A stretch of DNA of 64,000 nucleotides from Owenia fusiformis (Eukaryota; Annelida; Polychaeta; Sabellida; Oweniidae). Below are positions 44,901 to 55,593 of this stretch, in pieces. The notes beneath the pieces were generated by a model. The model searched no databases and was not told the DNA's origin. It saw only the letters and a list, made by a program, of their open reading frames with translations. The DNA lies in the NCBI GenBank assembly GCA_903813345.2, contig CAIIXF020000005.1, positions 12,527,375-12,591,374 on the forward strand, written 5' to 3'. The position numbers were made by a program, and so were the translations under genes. Position 1 is the first letter of the stretch; the number at the start of each line of letters is the position of its first letter.

Positions 44901-45927
44901 GTACCTTAATGAACAGGTAGAACACAAAGTTAAAACGTGTATTCCCTGCCAGGCAACCACAACAAACCCTCCCCGTGACCCCATCAAGATGAGCGAGCTA
45001 CCACCTGCCCCATGGACCAACTTATCAGTTGACTTCTCTGGACCCTACCCATCCAATGAGTATGTCCTAGTTGTAAAAGATGACTACTCAAGATATTTGG
45101 ACATTGCTATAACCACAAGCACATCATCAAGAGCAGTTATACCCAAAATGGACAGAATGTTCAGCTCTTTTGGAACACCCCGCAATCTGAAAAGCGACAA
45201 TGGCCCACCCTTCGATAGTCATGAATTCGCCAAATTTATGACTCACAATGGAATCAACCACCACAGAGTCACACCACTCTGGCCAGAAAGTAATGGCAGC
45301 GTTGAGTCAATCATGAAAAACATCAACAAAGTAGCCCAGGCAGCAATCGTAGAAGGCCAAAACTGGAAACAGCAACTATTTAGATGGCTACGTAACCACA
45401 ATGCAACACCCCATTCTACCACTGGAATATCCCCCTATGAAGCTATGTTCAATCGCAAAATGTACATAGGCATCCCTGATCTTGGACCTACCCCAAACCC
45501 AGAGATTGACCACCCTCTCCGCACTGCAGACCAAAAACGAAAGGCTGCAATGAAAACAAATGCCGAGAATCACAGGTCGATAAAACAACATACCATCAAA
45601 GTGGGCGACAAGGTACTTTGCAAGGACACCAAGAAAGGCAAACTTATACCAAAATATATCCCCAAACCTATGACAGTTACCAAAGTCAGAGGAAGCACTA
45701 TCACCGCCAAGAATGATGACATCACACGAACAAGGAATTCATCATTCTTCAAACCCCTACTACAAAACCCTGACCCAATACCAGCATCTCGCCAACCATC
45801 CCAGCCTCAGCGTAATCAGGAATACCACCCCAATATCCCATTAAGAAATGAGGAGGATGAAATACCTGAACAACACCAAAGATATCCCGTAAGGCACAAC
45901 CGCGGTGTACCCCCTCATAGACTCTGA
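41950..45927 (+). CDS. Ty3 retrotransposon Gag-Pol polyprotein
   Basis: One 1325-residue frame with no gag-pol frameshift or stop. Order: capsid-like Gag (about 1-205); two zinc knuckles, an unusual CX2CX5HX3C at 215-228 and a canonical CX2CX4HX4C at 235-248; aspartic protease with LDTGSS (Asp310); reverse transcriptase with Asp532 in KIDLNKGYHQ and the catalytic pair Asp594-Asp595 in NISDDIFIFG, where Ser replaces the usual residue before DD, as in other Mag-type elements; RNase H with HVDASP and TTDHKPL; integrase with an HHCC zinc site (HAGHQG...CIPC), then Asp1028, Asp1083 and Glu1119, a perfect D-D-35-E spacing. No chromodomain or envelope. All key catalytic residues seen are intact. The start codon lies directly against the LTR. 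Confidence 0.96.
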   Translation: MATRSNGITFPPFDIHQTNASTAWKKWIRRFETFLVAENITNAKRQRAMLLHFGGPQLHDLFETLGNTGSDDDFESAKQNLLEYFEPRKNIDFEIISFRLLKQEESETIMQFYTRLRSQSVNCDFNDQEDIEVKRQIIVGTTDDTLRKKALNPSNNWDLKKLLDYARYQIQSSAQAEDITKTTKEDVNALHKQAYRQRNNNVTSTTSNNQKSSTCGLCGGPYPHTSTCPAKGKHCGQCGRMNHFSKMCRSGQKPAPSQSQKVRQVTEHMANPDEAPINPSADYAFPLKSSPRCPHITLKLDNLDINFLLDTGSSVNVINNQTLQNLHPEPQLAPIRSPVYAFAGKEPLSFMGSFKTSLSYGSITITTTIHVIDDPSITPILSYEAARQLELINITYNLNHAGTPSVIQDILNNHSSILTGIGKLKDKQVKLHIDKTVPPVAQTHNRTPFHLRGKVEAEIESLLSHDIIEPVDGPTPWVSPIVIVNKKQSDQIRICTDMRSANTAIMRTRHFTPTMDDIIRQVNGATTFSKIDLNKGYHQIELNPESRYITTFQTHCGLYRYKRLNFGICSASEVFQDLVRQILQGIPNQINISDDIFIFGKTTDDHNRALKAVLQRLDENNLTINSQKCEFSKSEISFFGHLFTKDGVKPDPVKVASILNMAQPTNAGEVRSYLGMINYCARFMKDLATITKPLRDLTLKHVKWTWTPTHQQAFDETKAALKSETCMAYFDPQLDTIVHVDASPVGLSAILSQNGKIIHYGSRSLTPVEARYSQTEREALGACWGIESNRLYLLGKPFTITTDHKPLVPMFSNPGANPPPRIQRWMLRLQDYTFTVVYKPGNNNPADYLSRHPLPTSGNEQLSQIAESYLNLVSEYDIPKAMTLAEVKSASTTDPTLKWLRQIITSNQWHISQQPPDQAVNLRHMAIYAKVRDELSVTQDDIIIRGNLLVLPENLQSKAIELAHAGHQGATKTKSLLRTKVWFPYLNEQVEHKVKTCIPCQATTTNPPRDPIKMSELPPAPWTNLSVDFSGPYPSNEYVLVVKDDYSRYLDIAITTSTSSRAVIPKMDRMFSSFGTPRNLKSDNGPPFDSHEFAKFMTHNGINHHRVTPLWPESNGSVESIMKNINKVAQAAIVEGQNWKQQLFRWLRNHNATPHSTTGISPYEAMFNRKMYIGIPDLGPTPNPEIDHPLRTADQKRKAAMKTNAENHRSIKQHTIKVGDKVLCKDTKKGKLIPKYIPKPMTVTKVRGSTITAKNDDITRTRNSSFFKPLLQNPDPIPASRQPSQPQRNQEYHPNIPLRNEEDEIPEQHQRYPVRHNRGVPPHRL
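41951..41968 (+). promoter_or_regulatory. Putative primer-binding site overlapping the gag start
   Basis: TGGCGACGAGGAGTAACG starts one base after the LTR. TGG fits the complement of a tRNA 3' CCA end. The site is inside codons 1-6 of gag. The tRNA that would pair was not identified. Confidence 0.6.
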
Positions 45928-46258
45928 AGCTGATACACAATGAACTTTAGTTTGACCCAGTTCCATGAATGAAATCTGAAATACTATGGAATGTTTACAA
46001 ACATTGACTTTTACTATGGAATGTTTATAAACAGACACTTGACCACAGAGTAACCCTCATTATCATAAGTCATGAACTCTTGAGATTATTATCACATCAG
46101 CTGATCTACCAGAAACTATCTATTGTTATAATGCAAATCAGCAAAGTGAATTACCATAATCTTTACGTACAATACTGTTTATATTACTGCTATATCATAA
46201 CTTATATTATCTCTATATCATAAGTTCAAAACCTGTATATGTATTTTCTAATCTAAAC

Positions 46259-46269
46259 AAAAGGAGGGA
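46259..46269 (+). promoter_or_regulatory. Polypurine tract of the Ty3 element
   Basis: AAAAGGAGGGA directly before the 3' LTR, the plus-strand primer site for reverse transcription. Confidence 0.9.
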
Positions 46270-46492
46270 TGTAATGACCTCATTTATATAATACCATATG
46301 TTGTACTAACTGACCACTGACCACATGTACCCATATGTATCATCTTACCAGGAGACATCCTGGTTCATCAGTTATAAGAATATACACCATGAGTGAACAC
46401 ACTACATCTTGTGCTTGTCATTATTATATTCTATAGACTCACATCAATAACCAATAACCAATCAATATCTACCGATCTATCAGATCATTACA
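46270..46492 (+). repeat. 3' LTR of the Ty3 element
   Basis: 223 bp, identical to the 5' LTR, followed by the target duplication CTTCA. Confidence 0.95.
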
Positions 46493-47254
46493 CTTCATTC
46501 AAATTTTAAAGAGAAATGGGGTGGAATAAGAATGGACCAGAGAGAAATCTTTGGCATGGAGGAAACTCCTAGAGACAACTTTCTGCATTTATGGATAAGT
46601 TATGGCTCCAAGTTATGATTTGAAATATCTTCCTGTCATTTTTAGAAACATTAAAATGAAACATTTCAGAATGTCTGGAACATTCACTGAAACACCAACC
46701 AGTTTCCCACCCCATCAAATCATCGGTCCAGATTTATTTAAGAATTCTTGTCCATTTATGAATTGATAAGAAAATCTTGGGATTTTTGGTCACTGAATAT
46801 ATGAAATATATGAAATGAAAATAAAACAGACAGGCCTACCTTAAAACATCTGATTCCCATTGTGCATGTCTTAAAGCAAGTAATGACCTTGTACAAATGG
46901 CTATTGTAGCCCCCTCGATAAAAAATCAACATTTCTTGCATTTCCCATACACCGAACCATTACAGCATTGAGAAAATAATGTAAACACACTTTATACAAG
47001 TAGATTTCTAATAAGCAGACGTCATTAGAAACATATACAAATGGAAACATTCAAAGATAGAGAACAAAAGATGAAAATGTGCAGGGAAGTAGTTACACTA
47101 TGTCAGATAAAAAGACTGAAACATTAACCCTGAATAAACAAAATCAGGTAGAACAATTCAAATTCCCCATCTTTTCTTACGGGCAATCGGCAACATTTGT
47201 GCGATTTTTGCATGTCAAAGATTCCTCTCTCGTTGTGCAAATTTGACTGTTTCT

Positions 47255-47395
47255 ATGTAAAATTTGAATGAAGCATCTGATTTTCTTACACTTTTATACA
47301 ATTTGGAGTATGAATTACTTTATTTCTCTGTGATTCTGCTCTTCCACTCTATTTCACACTAAAAACATTACTAATAATGATCATAAACCTGTTTC
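47255..47395 (-). repeat. Dispersed repeat family D, inverted copy
   Basis: AAAATTTGAATGAAGCATCT, then GATTTTCTTACA and TTCCACTCTATTTCACACT, the reverse complement of the family core. Confidence 0.7.
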
Positions 47396-48159
47396 TCTAC
47401 AAGAATATATCATAGCATAATCATACTATTCCCAATCAGGTTTTTAAAACTATTAGCCAACAACAAGAACAAACCAATTATTATATGTAATGATAAATTA
47501 GTGCATATTTGGTGCAAAAGAGATACTATTGTATTCGAAAGGGCGAAGTCTTAGGTTCCAAGACATGACAACACTGTGTTAGCCAAGGTGCCGATGTACC
47601 CTATCCCCCCAGGTGATAATATCACAGGTAAAGAAATTGTCGGAAAAATGCCAGAAGGCTCGGCTAAAGGTGTAGATAGATAATCCCTGAGGTAATAACA
47701 ACCAATCAGCAGGTCAGTTCAGATTGAAATGTGGGCGATCTGGAAATGAGATCGGAGGTCTGGTGAACTCATGCTCGGGATCTAAAAATGAAGTAATAGG
47801 ATTAATGGTCTGGATCTAAGATGGACGAAGTGACACTAGCCATAATACACTTTGTTGAAGTTGCTGGAGTCACATGGCCTTTTTGAAAGCAAATACAACA
47901 TAATCTGTTATAGCAGAGGGTCATTACATTTAGCATTTTTGATAAAAAAAACACAACATGATAATCAGTTATTGTGTTTGTGATCTTTTTTGTTTGGTCA
48001 ATCAATATATTATGGTTCTTCATCAATTTGTTCTTTGTAAGACTCAGTGCTGTGTCAGAATATAACATCTATGGACTTTCTTCCATCATTACACATGTGT
48101 TGGCACATGAACAATCATGGAATACGCAATCACAGAAGTTCCACAACGGTGCTGCAAAT

Positions 48160-48310
48160 AGAGTAGAATCTAGAGGAATCAGCAAGGAATAAAGTAAACA
48201 GGCATTTAGTCAAAACTCTAAATTGTATAGAAATGCTAGAAAATCAGGAACTTCGTTCAAATTTTAGAGAGAAATGTGATATATTGGAAATGACCGGAAA
48301 AATCTTTTGG
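48160..48310 (+). repeat. Dispersed repeat family D, copy
   Basis: GGAATCAGCAAGGAATAAAG, CTCTAAATTGTATAGAAATG, GGAACTTCGTTCAAATTTTA in order. Confidence 0.8.
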
Positions 48311-49041
48311 CATATTCCCATCTTCCTTTTCCCAAAGCCAGAATCATTTTCAGGAACACTTGAACTTGGACTAGAAATACTCTCCATAATCTTAATGCTC
48401 GCAATGTAACTGAGCATCAATTAATACCAAGTCTACTTGAAATATCAATAAAGCACATAAACACATCCCGATAACTCGTCTATTGCTTCTGTATTACTTT
48501 CCCTTATTGGCATTCAGATCGTGTTCTCGTCTGACGTTTTGATTTTTACGACTGATTGTAATGCCATAAAGATCTGAAATGGACAAGTTATTTAGACGTA
48601 AAATCTAAAATGATTTTTACTGCAACAGTGCAACTAGTTTACTACTATGGCTGGCTTAGTTCAAAGGAATATATCGGTTCCCATGTGAAATAAAAAACAG
48701 TTCAGAATCTGTAAGTGTAAAATACCAGTCTTCATTTTAGTAACAGTAAGTGTAGCACAAAATGGTCAAAGTTTCAATGAAGAATCAGTAAGTGTAACTT
48801 ATTGTCTTAGTTCAGAATATCTAAGTGTAACACATCATTTCAGTGTTTCCAATGAGGAATCATTAAGTGTAACATATTGTACTAATTCAGAATTTCTAAA
48901 TGTAACACATGCATAATTTCATTTTAATAAGAATCATTAAGTCATAAGATATTGTATTACTAACTATAATAATTACTAAGAATCAATAAATATAAAATAT
49001 TGTCTTCAGATTTTACATCAGATAGGACCTCAAATGTACAT

Positions 49042-49204
49042 GTACAGTAAAACCTGTCAAATGGAACACCTGTATAGGTTGAACACCTTTTTAAGTAGAA
49101 CACTTCTGTGACTGAATATCAATATTGAACCTTTATAAGTAAAACACCTCCTAAGTGAAACTTTTTAATGGAACCAGGAATGCTCCACTTATGGGTTTAA
49201 CTGT
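49042..49204. mobile_element. Family P MITE with TACAGTAAAACCTG ends
   Basis: It starts TACAGTAAAACCTGTC and ends GGGTTTAACTGTA; the interior repeats GGAACACCT-like words. This copy shows both ends, so the family is probably a TA-duplicating (Tc1/mariner/pogo-type) MITE. Confidence 0.6.
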
Positions 49205-49429
49205 ACTCTTCAGAACTAAATTCTTTACTTGTAAACATTTCTGGAATCTATACCAGGAATATAGAATCTACTTGTGGAAGTAATTAATATTCAGAACCAG
49301 GAAAAAGTAAATGTAAATGTTTTAAAAGTTCATGTAAATCTAAAGTTACAATTTGTAAGGGAAGCAAAAGATAATTCCCTTCACCAAAATGTCAAATGAT
49401 GACATGGGTGATGCTCTGAAATATAAATT

Positions 49430-49570
49430 AGAGTTAAAAAGGGAGAAATTTAAAAGGAATAAACTATACAGACATGTAGTCGACACTGTAAATTGTATGG
49501 AAACACAAGAAAATCAGATACTTCATTCAAATTTTAGAGAGAAATTGACTGAAATAAACTTGAGCAATTT
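49430..49570 (+). repeat. Dispersed repeat family D, copy
   Basis: GGAATAAACTATACAGACAT, CACTGTAAATTGTATGGAAA, CTTCATTCAAATTTTAGAGA in order. Confidence 0.8.
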
Positions 49571-49844
49571 TGGAATGGATAAATGTGACTGTTATTTGTA
49601 AGAAACAATAGGAATGTCATGTAGCATTACCGTCTGCTAAGTGGCCGTGTTGATTATCAGGGAATCTCTTCTAATCACTATGCCAACTGAATGCGATAGA
49701 AGATTTTCAGTTGTCATTCTGGAGTTATTAATATTTCATATGTTTTTATCTCCAGGGAAATAGAGTAGTAAGTGTCTTAGTGAAAGGCTTAATTATCAGA
49801 GAGAGATTTGTATTGATATAATGCCAGCGAACACAAACAATTTC

Positions 49845-50025
49845 TCCCTGGATATTCATATTTTACTTCATTTCTCTCAAAAATTTGACAGAAGTATATG
49901 ATATTTTGGCATTTCTGTATACTATGGGGTGAGAACAGGATTTGTGTTTACTTTATTCCTTACTGATTCCACTATTTTTCACTCTATTTTGCATTTCAAA
50001 ACAACACCACAGTGACAATTTTCTT
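49845..50025 (-). repeat. Dispersed repeat family D, inverted copy
   Basis: CATTTCTCTCAAAAATTTGA, TTTACTTTATTCCTTACTGA and CTATTTTGCATTTCAAAACA match the family core in reverse. Confidence 0.75.
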
Positions 50026-50154
50026 ATGGGTCGCTGAAATTGGGCTCTGGGGATAATTTTAGATATTTAGCTGCTGAATGTTGGGATAAATAAGGTGTGC
50101 ATGCTCTCAGTAATAAATGGCAAACTAATTAAAAATATGTTACATTATCAAGAT

Positions 50155-50530
50155 AAGAACAGACATGAATAGTCAAGATGAGAATGGGCATAAATAGTCA
50201 AGATGAGAATGGGCATAAATAGTCAAGATGAGAATGGGCATAAATAGTCAAGATGGGAATGGGCATAAATAGTCAGGATTAGAACAGACATGAATAGTTG
50301 AGATGAGAATGGGCATAAATAGTCAAGATGAGAATGGGCATAAAAAGTCAAGATGGGAATGGGCATAAATAGTCAAGATGGGAATGGGCATAAATAGTTA
50401 AGATTAGAAAAAAAAGATTAGAAAGGGCATAAATAGTAAAAATGATAAAGGGTCACTCTCATCTGATTAACAATCCAAAAAAAATGATATAGGGCATAAA
50501 TAGTAAAAATGATAAAGGGCATAAACAGTC
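50155..50530. repeat. 25-bp minisatellite
   Basis: About ten copies of GGGCATAAATAGTCAAGATG plus AGAAT up to 50410, then decayed units to about 50530. Confidence 0.9.
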
Positions 50531-51162
50531 AATATGAGAAGTGGTCAAGAAAGAAATGAAAAGTCACTCTTATCCGATTAACAATTCTAAACATTGAAGA
50601 GTGGCTTCTCGTTCAGTAGAAACCAATGAATGTTGTTATGTCATCACAATATGGCTTCATCCATAATAAAATATCATTTAATGATTTTATATAAACTGAT
50701 TGATTCAATTACTAAGTTCTAATTTGCTATAATAGATGACACTACTGTTCAGCATAATTCCCCTGTCAACCTGCCAATCACAGCGGTAATTCCCATTAAA
50801 CATAATCACTACCAGTAATCAATTGAAAATATCTAAAAATAATTGTCCCAAGTTTATGACAACAAAAACACTTCAAAATAAACACAGTAATGTAGGTCTT
50901 TTTTGCACTTTCAGGTACTTTTGACATTGCATGCAAACTAGATGGGAGTTGATGATAGCTGTGGATTCAGTGAAAGCACCCCTATTGTGAAGGGTTGGTA
51001 AGACACAGTAATTTGATGCTCAATTATAGAGTTTGGATAGAGCTAGATTGAAAAGGCGCTATTATAGGTACAAGATATATGGTTTGTCACCGGCTGCCTG
51101 TGTAGGACTGTAGGTAAAGGTATAGAGGTGATAAGACATAGGCCCTAGGCAGTTGGCAGCTC

Positions 51163-51448
51163 TATATATACACAAGTGACCCAACAAGCAGTCACATCTC
51201 AACGAGTACTCAAACGGGAAGGACCTAAAAAATTCAGAGGCATCACTCAGGAGCACAAAACATACAGTATCAAATACAACATATTTAATTTTGCATGGAC
51301 AATTTTGGAGATTCTTAAAGGACTGGATAAACAGGATATAATCATAAACTGTTGCTGATTTAAACTGTTGCTAGGGATTATCAGAGGCAAGAAATAGTTG
51401 TCATGGATACATACAGGTTGCTAGGAATGGGAGTCATTCTTCTGATGG
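51163..51448 (+). promoter_or_regulatory. Candidate TATA promoter and first exon
   Basis: TATATATA at 51163-51170 is followed about 30 bp later by a possible start near 51195. An ATG at 51403 in good context (GTCATGG) opens MDTYRLLGMGVILLM, signal-peptide-like, and reaches a consensus donor GTAAGT at 51449 in phase 1. No second exon was recognised downstream in the window; it may lie beyond it. Confidence 0.35.
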
Positions 51449-51576
51449 GTAAGTTCAATTTTTACATTAACATTTATAAATGCACACATTTGGTCAGTAT
51501 GAATTTAGAAAATTATCAGAAATTAAAAGTTCATAAAATATAAGAGGGCTGGATGGATCAGTGTGTATATTACAGG

Positions 51577-51762
51577 AAATTGCAAATCTGGGGAGTATGA
51601 ATGCCAATCTGGGGTGTATGAATGCCAATCTGTAAAATATGAATGCCAATCTGTGAAATATGAATGCCAATCTGTGAAATATGATTGCCAATCTGTAAAA
51701 TATGAATGCCAATTTATGTCAACCATGAATGCTAATCTCTGAAGTATGGGTGCCAATGTTGA
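51577..51762. repeat. 21-bp minisatellite
   Basis: About eight copies of ATGAATGCCAATCTGTGAAAT. The unit is a multiple of three, so open frames in several registers are by-products. It lies just after the candidate first exon. Confidence 0.9.
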
Positions 51763-52819
51763 GCGCAAGTATTTGAATATTATATCAAACTTTTATCAAG
51801 ATACAAAAAGAAATTCTGACAGGAGTTGAATTTATAGTATTTTGAAGGAGGAAACATGTTGTTTATTATTGAAGTATGCTCTAAGCAAACATTATGACAG
51901 GGCGATGGTGAATGTGTTTCCCATGTTTCTCTGGATACAGCCTAATAGCTGCTACAACAGACACACTCAAACTCTGTTTCCAAGAGCCATATTAGGGGGT
52001 TTAGGATCTAGAAAGAGAGACAATTTTACCCTGTTTTCAGAAATCAAACAAGGGGGTTAAGGATCTTGGACAACCATTTTTTGTTTACCTTAATATAAAG
52101 TGGTTTGAAGATTATTCTGATTTAATTGAAATATCCCAATATCCTCTATAAGGGTGCTTGAATATGGTGAAATATACCTTATTTCTCCGTACCCCTATAG
52201 GGATTAAGGAGCAGTGATTCTTACCATCTGGCTCCCATAACTTAACTCGTTACAACATGATAAATGAAATATTTGTAAAAATACTATCAATTTAATTATA
52301 TATCCAATGGCATGCATTGACATTTTAATGAACCCTGGGTTTTAAAGTTTAACTGATGAGGTTATGTCATAGGAAATGATATCCCATAAAATGATTTTGA
52401 TGGTCGAAAAAAATATTTACCTGATACAATAGTGTATTTTTCGAACTCATAAAATGATTATTATATGAGTAGTAGAGGAACTGAGATTTCTGTTTCACCA
52501 TGTATTGGCTGTGGATAGTGTATCCCCTAAAGGTAAATAAAGCCTGTATTATTGGTTTAGAATCTCTGTTGAAAGTAAAAGTATCATGTGTTTCTACTGT
52601 ATGCATTGCAACCAGAAACAGTGGGGAATCCTTAACATGTTATCATATCATGGGGGTTCTCAAAACGAATAAACCATATTTATTTTCTTTGAAAACAAAA
52701 AATTGATTCTTAAGGTCTCAGTTTATTAAATCTTTCATGTTTAGTATCAATTCAATTTAAAATGATTTTGTGAGAGTTTAAAATATTTTCAGCTTGCGTT
52801 TTAACATTTGAGGCATGAC

Positions 52820-53075
52820 TGGCCCAGGACCATGTAACAATTATCAGTTTGTCAGATAGGCACGGACAACAAGGACTACCCAATATGAAAATACAAAGAT
52901 GATCATATTTTAAAATGCAAAATAGAACGCAATATAGTGAATTTACAGTGATGTAAAACATACCGCCATATAGGTAATACTCCAAATTATAAAGAAATAC
53001 CCCAAAATCAAACAGTTCATTCAAATTTTAGAGAGAAATTGAGTGAAATAAGCGAGACAACAGAGAAATTTTAAG
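52820..53075 (+). repeat. Dispersed repeat family D, longer copy
   Basis: GATGATCATATTTTAAAATG, then CAAAATAGAACGCA, then GTTCATTCAAATTTTAGAGA and GAAATTGAGTGAAATAAGCG. Confidence 0.7.
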
Positions 53076-54085
53076 CATAACTGGAAGTGCCCTAATATCC
53101 CCATTGCATGAAATCAATTTAGTATTTACTTGATTGGCCATTATATTAGTCCTTTGTAATACTACCCTGGGGTTTAGAAGAAAACATAACATTAATACAA
53201 CATATTTTTTATTAGTTTTCTGTCAGCGCACCACCCAAAAATCAATTCAAACAATGTAAATTCCCTTTCAAGAAAATATCATCCCATGTAACATTTTTTC
53301 ATTCAATCTCAATCCAAATCCTAAAAATTCAAAAATTAATCAATTTCCAATTTTTTCCATATAACTATTTAATAAACTTTCAAAACATCACACACAATGA
53401 CATGTAATGGTTTTAACTATCTTACCAGACTAACAAATCTCAAAAAGATTATATTCCATCAAAGATTGATTATCAATCCGTCAGTCTTGTTAGTATACTA
53501 CAACAATTAAGGCCAAAGATCAATATAAAACATATTAGTATTTCAACTAAATGTCATTTATTTTCAATTTTACCAATATTTCTTTGTCGTATTGTTTCTT
53601 TTTGAGGTTAGTTTTGATAATATGCATTTGATGATGTATCGATTGAGATTTAAACTTAGGAACAGAGAACTAAAAAGGTTGCCACTATTTAAGGTAGCTC
53701 ACTATTGCGCTTTTAAAAAAGTAGGAAACCAAAAATTAGGGAAATGTTATTTCAACATTTAGTCACAATATTTTGATTTTGAACAACATATTCTCCTTAA
53801 ATGTGAAAATGTCCAAATTGAAAGTGAAAAAATATTACGCATTGCATAAATTATTGATTTTAATTATAATTGTGAACTTTACATAAAGATTCTCATATTG
53901 TGATTTACCTTAAATAGAAAGAATTTTTTTAATATTTCCAGATTCATGCTATTCTTGTTACTGACAAGATTGCATCAAATAATGCCATAATAAATAGAAT
54001 ATTTTGTAATTGAATATACCTCAAGAATTCAAGAGAGTGACATCAGATACCAAAAACTTTTTCCTGGCCAGTCATGCCTATTTCC
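53076..54085. other. Intergenic stretch
   Basis: AT-rich with no recognisable gene or repeat boundary. Confidence 0.3.
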
Positions 54086-54790
54086 CTTTAAATTTTGAAG
54101 AGGGACACAATATGAAAAAATCAACTACATGTCTGTTTTACTTTATTTCTTACCGATTTACTGGTTCTGTCTTTGTCACTGGTGATCCACTCGATTACGC
54201 TGGTTACCAAAACGGTTCGTTTTGGTAACAAAATGTCGGAACATCCGGAAGGTACGATTTTCTCGTTTCTTTATTTACAACGTTGTAGGCAGAATTCCCA
54301 CGACATTTTTTAACACAAACGTGTATCAGTATCATATGTTTAAGAAAGTGTACATATTTGCGAACAAATAGTTCAGAAGACAACAGAATCGTCGATTTAC
54401 TTCCTCACTTAAGTTACATAAACGGTTTGGGTTAAAAGTGCAGATCTTAACTGTTTTTCGAAAAACCGTTTATGTAACTTAAGTGAGGAAGTAAATCGAC
54501 GATTCTGTTGTCCTCTGAGCTATTTTTTCGCAAACATGTACATTTTCTAAAACATATGATACTGATGCACGTTGTGAGAAAAAACGTCGTTGGGATTCTG
54601 CCTACAGCGCGTGAAATAAGGAAAAAAGAAAAATCGTGCCTTCGACGTTCAGACATTTTGTTTCCAAAACGGTTCGTTTTGGTAACCAGCGTAATCGAGT
54701 GGATCACCAGTGTTTGTGCTCTATTTGAAAACAGAACCACCATGACATTAGAAAAAGACACATGATTCTTCTGGGATGCAATTTCTGAGT
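54086..54790 (-). repeat. Dispersed repeat family D, inverted copy interrupted by a foldback element
   Basis: The left piece (54086-54176) has TCAACTACATGTCTGTTTTA and the right piece (54713-54790) has CTCTATTTGAAAACAGAACC and CATGACATTAGAAAAAGACA. The foldback element sits between them with a duplicated TTTGT. Confidence 0.65.
54177..54712. mobile_element. Foldback transposon 1, 536-bp near-palindrome
   Basis: Arms of about 255 bp, nearly 90% alike by eye, start CACTGGTGATCCACTCGATT and meet at a short centre near 54445. A 5-bp target duplication TTTGT lies at 54172-54176 and 54713-54717. A smaller palindrome (CCAAAACGGTTCGTTTTGG) sits near each end. No coding capacity. Confidence 0.88.
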
Positions 54791-55027
54791 AATCAATTTT
54801 TCTTTCCATTATTTATTGCGTGCCCAATAACTACAGCAGATGCTACTTATGTAATACAGTATTTCAAGTGAATTGTAGAAAATGGAAACTAAATTACATG
54901 TTTTAAAATAGAACAGGGCATTTTGCGATAATTCACTTCAAAATGTTTATGACTTGGAAATGACTGCGTGTTGGTAATGACTGCCTTTGACCAAAATCAT
55001 AATTTAATAATTTTTCCCTGGTAAAAA

Positions 55028-55112
55028 TACAGCCCTGACCCCCACCCATTCTCTGACCCCCACCAACTCTCCGTCACCCAATCAACTCTCTGTCACCCAA
55101 TCAACTCTCTGT
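55028..55112. repeat. Short minisatellite (TCTCTGTCACCCAATCAAC type)
   Basis: Four to five units of about 19-20 bp, the first two variant. Confidence 0.75.
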
Positions 55113-55593
55113 CACTTCAACAACTTGTATATACGGGAGACTAATACAATAACCTGACAGATAATTTCATTTGGGAAGCCATCTCGAATCCTAATTTCAC
55201 CTAATCATTTTAGTTTATGAAGTTATCAAGTAATGTGTTGATATGATATGATTATTAAATGTGTTATTTACACTGTTACAAACTAACAGCTGTAATGTGA
55301 TAAACATATTTTAATTTCTGGGTTATTAAAATTGATTAGTTATGATACACATTTAGGTTGATCCGTATGTTGAGAATCATTGATGAAAATGTAGTTCAAC
55401 ATAAAAATCTTTCGAAAATTTTAAATATTTCCCCAATTTCTTTTTGTCTGATTTTTTTGTAAAGTGCAGAACTGTAACAAACATGTCCAAAATTCACATA
55501 TTCAAAAGAAAAAAGGTGGGAGGGGAGTCGGGTGGTTGCGCTTGACAAGGTCTGGTCCCCATCTAAATTAACTTAATTTAGTAGTATTATCCC

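Larger units (their letters stand above)
41727..46492 (+). mobile_element. Complete Ty3 (gypsy) LTR retrotransposon, Steamer/Mag-like
   Basis: 4,766 bp: a 5' LTR, one Gag-Pol frame, a polypurine tract and a 3' LTR, flanked by a 5-bp target duplication CTTCA (41722-41726 and 46493-46497). The two 223-bp LTRs are identical by eye, and the 1325-codon frame has no stop, so the insertion is very recent and may be active. Layout and size match the Mag lineage, including Steamer of the soft-shell clam (a single Gag-Pol frame of about the same length, short LTRs), which is known to amplify in clam leukaemia. No envelope gene. Confidence 0.95.
41615..46580 (+). repeat. Dispersed repeat family D, copy interrupted by the Ty3 element
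   Basis: The left part (41615-41726) ends AAATCAGACACTTCA. The right part (46493-46580) resumes CTTCATTCAAATTTTAAAGA. Dropping the element and one CTTCA restores the family D consensus, so the repeat is older than the retrotransposon. Confidence 0.85.

Noticed and set aside
41950-45927. Shadow frames inside the Gag-Pol region on both strands
   Set aside because: All overlap the single long frame and have no independent signals.
50155-51762. Regularly spaced repeats that could suggest a CRISPR array
   Set aside because: Units are directly contiguous with no unique spacers, and the genome is eukaryotic; these are minisatellites.
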